13,660 nt of DNA from Clostridia bacterium (GCA_003563755.1 PWUB01000014.1:1-13660), one strand, 5' to 3'. Counted from the first letter of the stretch, positions 5,699 to 13,467 are shown. The notes: generated by a model from the letters alone, not told the origin. Numbers and translations: made by a program.

Positions 5699-7936
5699 AT
5701 GGACCGCACCAGCATAGTAAGGACAATAGCAGAAAGCCTGGATCTACCATCCCGGCATGTAACCAACGCCGTTGAGCTCCTCGACGACGGGAACACCATT
5801 CCATTCATCGCCCGGTACCGCAAGGAGGCAACGGGCTCGTTGGACGAGGCGCAGCTCCGCGTCATCGCCCAGCGTGCCGACTACCTGCACAACCTGCAGG
5901 AACGCAAGACGGAGGTGCTCCGCCTCATCGACGGGCAGGACCGCCTCACCCCGGAGCTCGAGGATCGTATTGAGGAGGCGGAGTCACTACAGGAGGTCGA
6001 TGACCTCTACCGGCCCTTCCGGCCGAAGCGCCGGACACGGGCCGGTGCCGCCGTAGAGAAGGGGCTGGACCCCCTGGCAGAAACCCTGTGGCAGCTGGCA
6101 GCCGGGGAGCAGCCCCCGGACGGAGTACGGACCGGAGTGCCCCCGGAGGAACTCGCCCACCCGTTCATCTCCGACGAGCACGGGGTGGAGAGCGAAGAGG
6201 ATGCCCTCGCCGGGGCAGGCGACATCATCGCCCAGAGGATCGCCGATGACTCCGATACCCGGGGCTTCGTCCGCCGGTGGACGCGGGGGCAGGGAAGGCT
6301 CAAGAGCACGATCAGGGAGGAAGGAGCGGACACCGACTCCACCTACACCCTGTACCACGACTACGAAGAACCCCTGGCACGCATCAAGCCCCATCGTGTC
6401 CTGGCCATCAATCGGGGTGAGCGCGAAAAAGTCCTCATGGTCAAGGTTGAGGTGCCCCATGAACCGCTGTTGAAGAAGCTGTGCGGGAGGATCATCAGGC
6501 ATCCCAAGAGGCCTGCCGCGGCCCTCGTCACATCGGCGGTGCAGGACGGCTATAACCGCCTGCTCAGCCCTTCCGTAGAGCGCGAGCTCCGAGCGGAACT
6601 CACCCTGAAGGCGGAGGACCGCGCCATCGAGGTGTTCGCGGACAACCTGGAGAATCTCCTTCTGCAGGCTCCCGTCCGCGGCAAGACAGTGATGGGCATC
6701 GACCCCGCCTACAGGACGGGCTGCAAGGTGGCGGTGGTCGATCCGTCGGGGCGCCTCCTGGATATATCGGTCATCTACCCGGCACCGCCGCGAAGCGACC
6801 GCGCCGGTGCCCGGAGGATCGTTCTGGATCTGATCCAGCGGCACGGTGTCGACATCATCGCCATAGGTAACGGTACCGCCTCGAGGGAGACGGAGACCTT
6901 CATCGCCGAAGAGATCATCTCCGGACAAGTTTCAGGTGCACCCAACGAAGGTGAACTGCACTACACCATAGTCAACGAGGCCGGGGCATCCGTTTACTCT
7001 GCCTCCCCCCTGGCCCGGGATGAATTCCCGGACCTGGATGTCTCGGAGCGCTCCGCCGTATCCATTGCCCGTCGGCTGCAGGATCCCCTGGCAGAGCTGG
7101 TGAAGATCGAACCCCGCTCCATCGGCGTCGGGCAGTACCAGCACGATGTGAACCAGAAGAGGCTCGAGGAGACTCTGGAGTTCGTGGTCGAGCTCTGCGT
7201 GAACCGGGTGGGCGTGGACCTGGCGACCGCATCTGCCCCCCTGCTCGGGAGGGTGTCGGGCATAGGACCCGCCGCCGCCTCGGCGATCATACACTACAGA
7301 GACACCCAGGGCATCGAGGCCAGGGCTGATCTTCTCAGGGTGAGCGGTATAGGACCCAGGACCTTCGAACAGTGCGCCGGATTCCTGCGGCTTCCCGACG
7401 GTGGAGAACCCCTGGATGCAACGGCGATTCACCCTGAATCGTACGCTGCCGCCTACCAGCTTCTCGAGAAGGTTGGAGCAGGGCCCGCGGATGTTGCCGG
7501 TGGAGGCCTCCCTGACATCGATTCCCGCCTCAGGGGCGTCAACCGCGAGAGGATGGCCGGTGAGATAGATGTTGGTCTTCCCACCCTGCAGGACATAATT
7601 GAGGCCCTCAAGCGTCCGGGACGCGACCCCCGGGAGGACATGCCGGGGCCCATCTTCAGAAGCGATGTGCTTTCCTTCGATGATCTCAAGCCCGGTATGA
7701 CCCTGCCCGGAACGGTGCGCAACGTCGTGGACTTCGGTGCCTTCGTGGATATCGGGGTCAAACACGACGGGCTCGTCCACATCTCTGAGCTCACCGAGGA
7801 ATTCGTCCGCCACCCCTCGGACGTGGTCAGCGTCGGCGACAACGTGCAGGTGATGGTATTGGAGGTAGATCACCAGCGAGGACGTATACGGCTGACCATG
7901 CGCTACCTCGAGCAACCCGGTTCTTCGGATGGATAA
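5699..7936 (+). CDS. tex: Tex (YhgF) family RNA-binding transcription accessory protein
   Basis: A 745-residue cytoplasmic protein, close to the usual Tex length. The N-terminus carries the family hallmark NTIPFIARYRKEATG (about residues 32-46). It is followed by a helical region, an RNase H-like YqgF domain starting at GIDPAYRTGCK (333-343) with IGNGTASRETE (389-399), and a helix-hairpin-helix region with two SGIGP repeats (about 518-565) leading to FEQCAGFLRL. A C-terminal S1 RNA-binding domain (about 667-736) contains DFGAFVDIG and DGLVHISEL. Tex binds nucleic acid, associates with RNA polymerase and affects transcription and toxin expression in pathogens. The ATG at 5699 is chosen because the family N-terminus begins there; the 20 upstream in-frame residues overlap the promoter. 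Confidence 0.96.
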   Translation: MDRTSIVRTIAESLDLPSRHVTNAVELLDDGNTIPFIARYRKEATGSLDEAQLRVIAQRADYLHNLQERKTEVLRLIDGQDRLTPELEDRIEEAESLQEVDDLYRPFRPKRRTRAGAAVEKGLDPLAETLWQLAAGEQPPDGVRTGVPPEELAHPFISDEHGVESEEDALAGAGDIIAQRIADDSDTRGFVRRWTRGQGRLKSTIREEGADTDSTYTLYHDYEEPLARIKPHRVLAINRGEREKVLMVKVEVPHEPLLKKLCGRIIRHPKRPAAALVTSAVQDGYNRLLSPSVERELRAELTLKAEDRAIEVFADNLENLLLQAPVRGKTVMGIDPAYRTGCKVAVVDPSGRLLDISVIYPAPPRSDRAGARRIVLDLIQRHGVDIIAIGNGTASRETETFIAEEIISGQVSGAPNEGELHYTIVNEAGASVYSASPLARDEFPDLDVSERSAVSIARRLQDPLAELVKIEPRSIGVGQYQHDVNQKRLEETLEFVVELCVNRVGVDLATASAPLLGRVSGIGPAAASAIIHYRDTQGIEARADLLRVSGIGPRTFEQCAGFLRLPDGGEPLDATAIHPESYAAAYQLLEKVGAGPADVAGGGLPDIDSRLRGVNRERMAGEIDVGLPTLQDIIEALKRPGRDPREDMPGPIFRSDVLSFDDLKPGMTLPGTVRNVVDFGAFVDIGVKHDGLVHISELTEEFVRHPSDVVSVGDNVQVMVLEVDHQRGRIRLTMRYLEQPGSSDG

Positions 7937-8273
7937 CGGTCATGAATCAACTCCTTGCTTCTTGCCCCCACCTGCAGGATGACACACCCCCTGTCACCTC
8001 CTGATCACCCACCAGGTGCAATGACGAGATGAAGCGATAAGGGCCCGGACGAGCCATGGATCGTGAAGAACCGGACGCCGTTCTTGAACCTGAGCCCGTG
8101 CAGCAAACCGCAGGCATACGACGCATCCCCGAAGAAGATGCTGAACAATGGCTGAGAGTGAGCAAGAGGCGGGGTTATCCTCGTTTCTTCTCCGCACAAC
8201 CGTGCATGCGGACCCCCATTGCTGGTTCACGCAGGCCTGGACAGTTTCTCGAGCGTCCCCATTCGAAGGTTTT
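7937..8273. other. 337-bp gene-free gap after tex with a GC-rich hairpin segment
   Basis: Convergent gap between tex (plus) and the ectodomain protein (minus). The short frames here have no recognisable family features and no supporting RBS. At 8201-8220 a compact inverted repeat, CCGCA then TGCGG around ten bases, is flanked by a CCTC/GAGG-rich stretch (about 8165-8200). On the minus strand the order (a CGCATGCACGGTT core, a purine-rich arm, AACCCC, then a CCTCTT arm) loosely recalls folded domain I segments of bacterial group II introns. No reverse transcriptase or intron boundary is visible. No T-tract terminator was found. Confidence 0.3.
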
Positions 8274-8936
8274 TCATTGTATCACAACCACCCTTTCCAC
8301 CTTCACAGGATCAGGTCTTGGAAATCCCCTGCGAATGGGGTACCTATCCAGCATAATCGTGAAGAACCTGTGCTCATGTGCATTGAGCGAGATGTCCCTG
8401 CCATCTTGCAACTCAAGAGTAAACTCCTTCACGGTATCATCATTGACATACCCGGCGAGGAAAGTACCCCAGTATTGTGTTCCCAGGGGACCGGTGAAGG
8501 CAAATACAGTTACCGGTTCCCCAGGACTGACTCGTGAGGACATCCTGGATCGATAAGCGGTGCTCGTGGTGGGTTGGCCATCTTCAAGCTTCCCTCGGAG
8601 CAGACCCGTCTCCACGAGGGTTTGATCCCCGATGGTGTATGTTGCAAGAACAAGGTAGACATCCCATCTGTCCAACACCACACCATCCATCCGCACCTCG
8701 TATGCCCCGAGATATAGCGCACTCCTGATCATCCATTGATCTCCAAGAAACGTTTTCTCTTCTTCACCGGGCACTAACGTTACCATCCGGCGCATGGAAT
8801 CCGAGATATGAGGGTCCAATGCATCACTCTCGTTTCCGGCAATCATCTGAACCGAGCGCGCAGTTCCGATTTGCAGTCCGCAAAGGAGCAGGGTCAGCAA
8901 CAACACAATCACACCTGCAATGTACACTGACTTCAT
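8274..8936 (-). CDS. Membrane-anchored protein sharing the external domain of the upstream XRE regulator
   Basis: A 220-residue protein with one N-terminal hydrophobic anchor (about residues 4-24) after a Lys at position 2, so the remaining part should face outside. The cysteine after LLL lacks a small residue before it, so a lipoprotein is not supported. Residues about 36-201 are clearly homologous to residues 107-275 of the protein encoded by 9136-10044. Both share ESDAL, DxMRxM, GDxWxxRxAxxLG, YLxLATY, LGT, VNxDxVxxFT and DGR in the same order. I do not recognise this domain. The ATG at 8936 has GGAGGG (8944-8949) 7 nt upstream; the longer open frame upstream lacks support. It could be a co-sensor, a decoy or a modulator of the regulator next door. 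Confidence 0.8.
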   Translation of the reverse strand: MKSVYIAGVIVLLLTLLLCGLQIGTARSVQMIAGNESDALDPHISDSMRRMVTLVPGEEEKTFLGDQWMIRSALYLGAYEVRMDGVVLDRWDVYLVLATYTIGDQTLVETGLLRGKLEDGQPTTSTAYRSRMSSRVSPGEPVTVFAFTGPLGTQYWGTFLAGYVNDDTVKEFTLELQDGRDISLNAHEHRFFTIMLDRYPIRRGFPRPDPVKVERVVVIQ

Positions 8937-8975
8937 GATCCGTCCCTCCGTCCCTCCCAATTTCAGGGTGAATAT

Positions 8976-8981
8976 ATTGTA
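8976..8981 (-). promoter_or_regulatory. Candidate -10 box of the ectodomain gene
   Basis: Reading the minus strand, TACAAT lies at 8981-8976, 40 nt before the ATG at 8936, followed by an AT-rich TATATT. A matching -35 is not clear. The same 40-nt spacing is found for the paralogous XRE gene. This argues that the gene has its own promoter in addition to any read-through from the gene upstream. Confidence 0.35.
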
Positions 8982-9135
8982 CCCGCGCGAGCCCGGAGAG
9001 ACCACGCCATGTTGCCGCCAATCTCGTGTCAACAGCACGACAGCACCCAGCGCACCAGGTGGAAGGTGGCGAGATCCCGAATGCAGGCTGCGCTGTACTC
9101 ACTGAGCCCCAGTGGGGGTTGGGGGGAGTTTGAAT

Positions 9136-10044
9136 TTATCGACCGATGATTGCACCGGTCGCATCCCGTGCAATGATCCGGTCAAGTCCTACCCACTGGG
9201 TGTCTCTGGTTGATTCACTGATTGGGACCTGCTTCAGGATGCCCAGGAAGTAGGGGTACTCCTCAGCGCTAGCTGCAGCTGTTCTTCCGTCATCGAAGTG
9301 AATGGTGAACTGATCCACGTGGTCGTAGTTAACCCAACCAACCACAAACTGAAGGAAGAACTCTGTACCCAGGTTCATCCGGTCAATCATCATTGTCACC
9401 GGCTGGCGAGCTTTCGGACTGATTGACGCGCCAGGGATGTGCTTATATCCATAGCCCATGTGATCGCCGTCATCGGAGATGTGCCTTCTGATCAATCCTG
9501 CAGACACCATTGTGATGTCCTCGACCCGGTAGGTGGCGAGGGCCAGGTAAGCATCACTGGTATGGGTATCATCCTGCATCTCAAACTTGAATTCACCCAG
9601 ATGTATGGCTATCCGCACCTGCCAGTCATCGCCGACGTATTCCTTGGTCCCCTCCAACGGCTTATGGACAACGGTACTCATGCTTCTCATGGCATCGTCG
9701 AAGTCTTCAGGTAAGGCGTCGGATTCACGGGGCCCGTGGAGGACAACCTCGCCACGCTCGCCCGAAGTATTGACCGCAAAGAGTATTGCGCCAATCAGGA
9801 CAACTGCGGTTAATGCCGTCCAGTGGATGGGTGACAGCTTAACGGCGGTGAGCCGCCCGGGTTCAACATCGAGAGCATTGGCAATAGCCCTGATGCTGCC
9901 GGCAGAGACGGACTCTCCACTCTCCACCCGCTGAACCGTGCGAAGGCCGAGTCCTGCGGCTTCAGCAAGACCCTCTTGAGTCAGGAATTTCTTCTGACGA
10001 GCGCGTCTGATCAACCTCGCATTAGGTCGGCGCGAGATCTTCAC
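9136..10044 (-). CDS. Membrane-bound XRE-type HTH regulator with an unrecognised external domain
   Basis: A 302-residue protein in three parts. Residues about 10-62 are a Cro/C1 (XRE) helix-turn-helix, with LTQEGLAEAAGLGLRTVQRVE as its helical core and NALDVEP closing it. Residues about 76-92 form a single membrane span. Residues about 107-275 are an external domain homologous to the 220-residue protein encoded just downstream. Basic residues before the span (RRARQKK and others) fit a cytoplasmic N-terminus. This is the layout of one-step membrane regulators such as ToxR and CadC, but those use a winged helix, not XRE. The start is GTG at 10044 with GAGGAG (10051-10056) 6 nt upstream; the 35 upstream in-frame residues are not conserved-looking. 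The ligand is unknown, and autoregulation is plausible but unproven. Confidence 0.85.
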   Translation of the reverse strand: MKISRRPNARLIRRARQKKFLTQEGLAEAAGLGLRTVQRVESGESVSAGSIRAIANALDVEPGRLTAVKLSPIHWTALTAVVLIGAILFAVNTSGERGEVVLHGPRESDALPEDFDDAMRSMSTVVHKPLEGTKEYVGDDWQVRIAIHLGEFKFEMQDDTHTSDAYLALATYRVEDITMVSAGLIRRHISDDGDHMGYGYKHIPGASISPKARQPVTMMIDRMNLGTEFFLQFVVGWVNYDHVDQFTIHFDDGRTAAASAEEYPYFLGILKQVPISESTRDTQWVGLDRIIARDATGAIIGR

Positions 10045-10083
10045 TGCTCTCTCCTCGCAATGCGAACCGCCTCCTCGACTCCA

Positions 10084-10089
10084 ATTATA
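10084..10089 (-). promoter_or_regulatory. Candidate -10 box of the XRE regulator gene
   Basis: On the minus strand a perfect TATAAT occupies 10089-10084, 40 nt before the GTG start at 10044. The -35 at 16-17 bp spacing is weak (GTTTCC or TGTTTC). The expected mRNA has a leader of about 33 nt with a good Shine-Dalgarno. Confidence 0.5.
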
Positions 10090-10427
10090 TGCGCAAATAG
10101 AGGCGGAAACACGGTGCCCAGGGCTCGGATACAAGGACAGTACAGGCACACATCCTCATCGGATGAAAGGCTTCTGGTTGCAGCTGGAAGATTAGATCCC
10201 CTGGGTAAGATGTTGCCGGAGATGGGAACACATCTGGATCGTATCGTCGGGTCGCTTTGACGATTCCAGGATCTTCTGATCCTGCATGCCGGGCACAGAG
10301 ACCTTCCCCGGGCTCTCGCCCCGTCCCCCTCTCCCCCGCCTGCACCGATCGCGGAGACGAACCTGGACATCGATCCGTGAAGGGTTGTTCAGCTCAACCG
10401 CAGAAGAAGTCGACGGGAGGTGTCACG
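10090..10427. other. Divergent intergenic region before the ThDP enzyme
   Basis: No gene is supported here. The frame of the downstream enzyme is open back to 10257, but those 57 codons give a Pro/Ser/Arg-rich peptide unlike any ThDP-enzyme N-terminus, and GGGAGG (10415-10420) fixes the start at 10428. The region holds a 7-bp perfect hairpin (10267-10284) and a pyrimidine-rich stretch (about 10300-10340). A second small hairpin pairs GGTTG with CAACC near 10383-10400. TTGACG (10257-10262) could be a -35, but the -10 at 17 bp is poor. Confidence 0.4.
10267..10284. promoter_or_regulatory. Perfect hairpin/inverted repeat upstream of the ThDP enzyme
   Basis: CAGGATC and GATCCTG pair perfectly (7 bp) around a TTCT loop, about 145 nt before the enzyme's ATG and directly after a TTGACG hexamer. 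It could be an operator or a leader hairpin. With no T-tract it is unlikely to be a terminator for the minus-strand side. Confidence 0.35.
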
Positions 10428-12167
10428 ATGGATCCGTGGGAAGTGATGACCAACATGATCGCCGCCCAGGGTACCCAGTTCGTCTTCGGCCTCGGCGACA
10501 CGTACATCAATATGTACGCGGCCGGGGCGGGCATGAAGGCGGTCAACGTGAGGCATGAGGCCTCGGCACCCTTCATGGCCATGGCCTATGCGCGGCTGTC
10601 CGGCAACATCGGCGTGTGTACTGCGAGTCCGGGTCCGGGGGTGGCCAGCCTGGTCCCCGGCGTGCTGGAGGCCTACTACGGCTGCTCGCCGATTGTCATG
10701 CCGTGTCTGTCGGTGACGAGGAAGACAGCCGGTATGGGAGAGTTCCAGGAGTGTGACCAGGTCGGCATGATGAGGCCGATAACCAGGTGGAGCGCCCAGG
10801 TGCCGCGCACGGACCGAATCCCGTGGTACATGAACCGGGCTTTCTCGGAGGCGGTGAACGGTCAGCCAGGACCCGTGTACCTGGATCTCCCGGGTGACGT
10901 CGCTGGGTTCGGCCCGTTCACCGAACACTACGGTGCGGAAAGGGTCACCATGGAGGAGCCCGAATACACCCCGACGCGCAGGTTCCGTCCCGCGGCCGAC
11001 CCGGAAGCGGTGGACCGGGCAGTCGAGATGCTCCTGGCGGCCGAAAGGCCCGTCGTCGTGGCCGGCAACGGAGCCGTCCTGTCCGGGGCGTTCTCCGAGT
11101 TCAGGGAGTTCATAGAGCTCCTCGGAATACCCTTTCTGACCACCCCCTGTGGGAGAGGGATCCTCAGCGAGGACCACCCCCTGGCCCTGGGACTGGTGGG
11201 GCTTTACCGTACCGGCGTGGGCAGGGAATACTTCACGGACTCAGACCTGCTGATGACGGTGGGCACGCGGAACGAGGGTTTCCAGACCCACGGCTGGTCC
11301 GACTACCCCCCGGGGGCCAGGTTCATACAGCTGGACATCGAGCCGCGGGAGATCGGCAGAAACTGGGTGCCCGACCTGGGGCTCCTTGGTGATGCGAGGA
11401 CGGTGCTCAGGCAGCTGATCGGCGGACTGCAGGTGAAGTCAGGACCTGGTTTCACCCGGCTACCGAGGGTCAGGGAGCTGACCGCAGCTCTAGAGCAACA
11501 GGAGGCGGAGGTGGCCGAAGAGTGCAGCGCGGATACCGTCCCCCTGCTCGCCAGGCGCATCGTCTACGACCTCAACCGGGTCTTCGGAAGCGAGGCCATA
11601 CTGGTCAACGAGAACGGATCCCAGGACACCTGGTCATACTGCTACCCCTACTACAAGGTCCAGAGCCAGCTGGGATGCGTGTCGGTGGCGGAGCAGACGT
11701 GCATGGGCATGGGCGTGGTCGGGGCCATCGCGGCCAAACTCACCCATCCGGGGCGAAACGTGGTGTGCGTGACGGGTGACGGGGCCTTCCAGATGTACAT
11801 GCAGGAGCTGGCGACCGCCGCGCAGTACCGGGCAGGGTGCACGTGGGTGATCCTCAACAACTCCAGCCTGGGATGGATCAAGTGGATCCAGGAGCGCCAC
11901 AACGCTCCCGATACGACCACCACCACCTTCGATGTGCAGCCGGACTTCGCCCGGTTCGCGGAGATATGTGGGTGCGTGGGAATGAGGGTGCAGCAGCCGT
12001 CCGAGATCCGACCGGCCCTGCAGAAGGCCCTGAAGGCGAACGCCGACGGAGTGCCGGCGGTCGTGGATGTCATCATCGATCCAGAACCCGACATGTCCCA
12101 TTTCGAGCGGGCAGACACCGATGCGCCGGCGAGGGGCCTGGTGCGGTCAGGAGGGTGGAGCACCTGA
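10428..12167 (+). CDS. Thiamine-diphosphate-dependent enzyme, acetolactate synthase large-subunit-like
   Basis: A 579-residue cytoplasmic enzyme with the three-domain layout of the acetohydroxyacid synthase/pyruvate oxidase superfamily. The N-terminal pyrimidine-binding domain has the catalytic Glu44 in RHEASAPFMA and an FQECDQVG segment typical of AHAS-like proteins. PGPVYLDLPGDV (about 147-158) closes that domain. The central domain contains IPFLTTPCGRG and QLDIEPREIGRN. The C-terminal domain has the ThDP/Mg motif GDG (450-452) through NN (477-478). The reaction is decarboxylation of a 2-oxo acid (or related substrate) followed by C-C bond formation or release; the exact substrate cannot be read. 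No ilvN, ilvC or other pathway gene is adjacent, so biosynthetic acetolactate synthase is not assured. The start is set by GGGAGG 7 nt upstream. Confidence 0.9.
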   Translation: MDPWEVMTNMIAAQGTQFVFGLGDTYINMYAAGAGMKAVNVRHEASAPFMAMAYARLSGNIGVCTASPGPGVASLVPGVLEAYYGCSPIVMPCLSVTRKTAGMGEFQECDQVGMMRPITRWSAQVPRTDRIPWYMNRAFSEAVNGQPGPVYLDLPGDVAGFGPFTEHYGAERVTMEEPEYTPTRRFRPAADPEAVDRAVEMLLAAERPVVVAGNGAVLSGAFSEFREFIELLGIPFLTTPCGRGILSEDHPLALGLVGLYRTGVGREYFTDSDLLMTVGTRNEGFQTHGWSDYPPGARFIQLDIEPREIGRNWVPDLGLLGDARTVLRQLIGGLQVKSGPGFTRLPRVRELTAALEQQEAEVAEECSADTVPLLARRIVYDLNRVFGSEAILVNENGSQDTWSYCYPYYKVQSQLGCVSVAEQTCMGMGVVGAIAAKLTHPGRNVVCVTGDGAFQMYMQELATAAQYRAGCTWVILNNSSLGWIKWIQERHNAPDTTTTTFDVQPDFARFAEICGCVGMRVQQPSEIRPALQKALKANADGVPAVVDVIIDPEPDMSHFERADTDAPARGLVRSGGWST

Positions 12168-12187
12168 AGCCAGGGCAGAGGGTCGTA

Positions 12188-12220
12188 ACGGGCCGCCGGA
12201 TCCATCTCCAGCGGCCCCGT
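12188..12220. terminator. Candidate bidirectional terminator hairpin
   Basis: ACGGGCCGC (12188-12196) pairs with GCGGCCCCGT (12211-12220), with one bulged base, around a 14-nt loop. It is a strong GC stem in the 82-bp gap between the convergent ThDP enzyme and MsrAB genes. There is no T-tract, so termination is inferred from the stem and its position. Confidence 0.4.
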
Positions 12221-12249
12221 GGCAGGCTCCGAGCAAGGGTGCTGCCTCC

Positions 12250-13401
12250 TCAGGGACGGATCCGGTGCTCGAGGAAGCCGTATCCCTCCTCTGCCATCCG
12301 GTCGAGCGGTATGAAGCGGAGGGCCGCACTGTTGATGCAGTAGCGCAGGCCGCCTTTCTCCACGGGTCCGTCCTCAAAGACGTGACCGAGGTGCGAGTCT
12401 CCGACGCGGCTTCTGACCTCGGTGCGGTGCATTCCGTGACTCCGGTCATCGTGGTAGGTCACCACATCGGGATCTATGGGCCGGAGAAAGCTGGGCCACC
12501 CGCAGCTACACGAATACTTGTCTTGCGAGCTGAACAGGGGCTCGCCGGTGACTACGTCCACGTACAGGCCGGCCTCATCATGATCGAAGAATTCGTTGCC
12601 GTGGGGCGGTTCAGTGGCTCCTTCCTGGGTGACGGCGTACTGCAGCCGGGTCAGTGCAGATCGCAGGGTGCCATCGTCGGGCTTCGTGTACCGGGACGGA
12701 TCCACCGGGCCCGGGCGCAGCTCAGGTTCCCGTTGCAGGGTTGAGAGATCCACGTGGCAGTATCCACCGGGGTTCTTCTCCAGGTACTTCTGGTGGTATT
12801 CCTCCGCCGGGTGGAAGTTCTCCAGGGGTTTCACCTCCGTCACCACCGGCTCGCCGATGTCCGTACGAACGCGCTCCACGACCTCCTCGATGACTGGCAG
12901 ATCCCGTGGGTCGGTGTAGTATATTCCGGTCCTGTACTGGGTTCCGACATCGTTTCCCTGGCGGTTTCCCGCCGTCGGGTCGATGATGTCGAAGAAGTGC
13001 TCGAGTAAGCTGCCGAGCGGCAGCCGCTGTGGGTCATAGCGAACCCGGGCCGTCTCCGCGTGACCGGTGTTGCGGTAAAGCACGTCCTCGTAGGTGGGCC
13101 TGTGCGTGCGGCCGTTGGCATAGCCCACCACCACGTCGGCGACACCGCGAATCCGGGACAGGTAAGCATCCACCCCCCAGAAGCAGCCCCCGGCCAGGTA
13201 GATCTCTCGAAGCTCCGTGCCGGTATAGTCGATGCCGGTGTTCGGATCGGGCGGCAGGTGCGGTACGTCCCGACCAGAGTTCGAATCCACCGGGTTCCCC
13301 CGGATCGAATGGAGGCTTTCCCCGGCACCCACGGTGCGGAGGGCGATGGTTACGAAAAAGAACAGCCCAATAGTCACTGCAAGGATGGGTAACTGCTCCA
13401 T
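12250..13401 (-). CDS. msrAB: Bifunctional methionine sulfoxide reductase MsrA-MsrB, membrane-anchored
   Basis: A 383-residue fusion that reduces both S- and R-methionine sulfoxide in proteins. Residues about 4-24 form a hydrophobic anchor or uncleaved signal with no lipobox, so the enzyme should act outside the cytoplasmic membrane and need an external reductant. MsrA (about 65-215) has the catalytic GCFWG (Cys73) and a resolving cysteine in GGYCHVDL (Cys215). MsrB (about 247-370) has catalytic Cys355 in [11 protein letters not shown] and CGWPSF with Cys300 as likely resolving residue. The first zinc CxxC is replaced by YVDVVTG, which marks the zinc-free MsrB type common in fusions. The ATG at 13401 has GAGGTG (13406-13411) 4 nt upstream; an ATG 18 nt earlier lacks an RBS. 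No thioredoxin-like partner or CcdA is in the window. Confidence 0.95.
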   Translation of the reverse strand: MEQLPILAVTIGLFFFVTIALRTVGAGESLHSIRGNPVDSNSGRDVPHLPPDPNTGIDYTGTELREIYLAGGCFWGVDAYLSRIRGVADVVVGYANGRTHRPTYEDVLYRNTGHAETARVRYDPQRLPLGSLLEHFFDIIDPTAGNRQGNDVGTQYRTGIYYTDPRDLPVIEEVVERVRTDIGEPVVTEVKPLENFHPAEEYHQKYLEKNPGGYCHVDLSTLQREPELRPGPVDPSRYTKPDDGTLRSALTRLQYAVTQEGATEPPHGNEFFDHDEAGLYVDVVTGEPLFSSQDKYSCSCGWPSFLRPIDPDVVTYHDDRSHGMHRTEVRSRVGDSHLGHVFEDGPVEKGGLRYCINSAALRFIPLDRMAEEGYGFLEHRIRP

Positions 13402-13436
13402 GAAACACCTCGCTTTCATTTGATGAAGTGGCGCGA

Positions 13437-13467
13437 AGGTTGCCGGACGTCGGTTGTGCTGCAACCT
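13437..13467. promoter_or_regulatory. Inverted repeat upstream of msrAB
   Basis: AGGTTGC (13437-13443) recurs inverted as GCAACCT (13461-13467) with a 17-nt gap containing GACGTC. It lies 36-66 nt before the msrAB start, where a promoter operator or 5' leader hairpin would be expected. No clear -10/-35 pair could be assigned. Confidence 0.3.

Noticed and set aside
5491..5865. 125-residue N-terminal extension of the CPBP protease
   Set aside because: It overlaps the start of tex on the other strand, is not hydrophobic, and GAGGAG precedes the ATG at 5490.
5987..7915. Long minus-strand open frames opposite tex
   Set aside because: They are antisense shadows of a GC-rich gene with strong third-position bias. 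Their translations are Gly/Arg/His/Pro-rich with no domain.
8005..8230. Short minus-strand frames in the gap after tex
   Set aside because: No RBS, no family signature, and several overlapping frames of equal quality.
10257..10427. 57-residue N-terminal extension of the ThDP enzyme
   Set aside because: ThDP enzymes of this group begin close to MDPWEVMTNM. The extension is low-complexity, and a good RBS sits before 10428.
10389..11177. 262-codon minus-strand frame opposite the ThDP enzyme
   Set aside because: Antisense to conserved catalytic domains; the His/Arg/Gly-rich translation has no recognisable fold.
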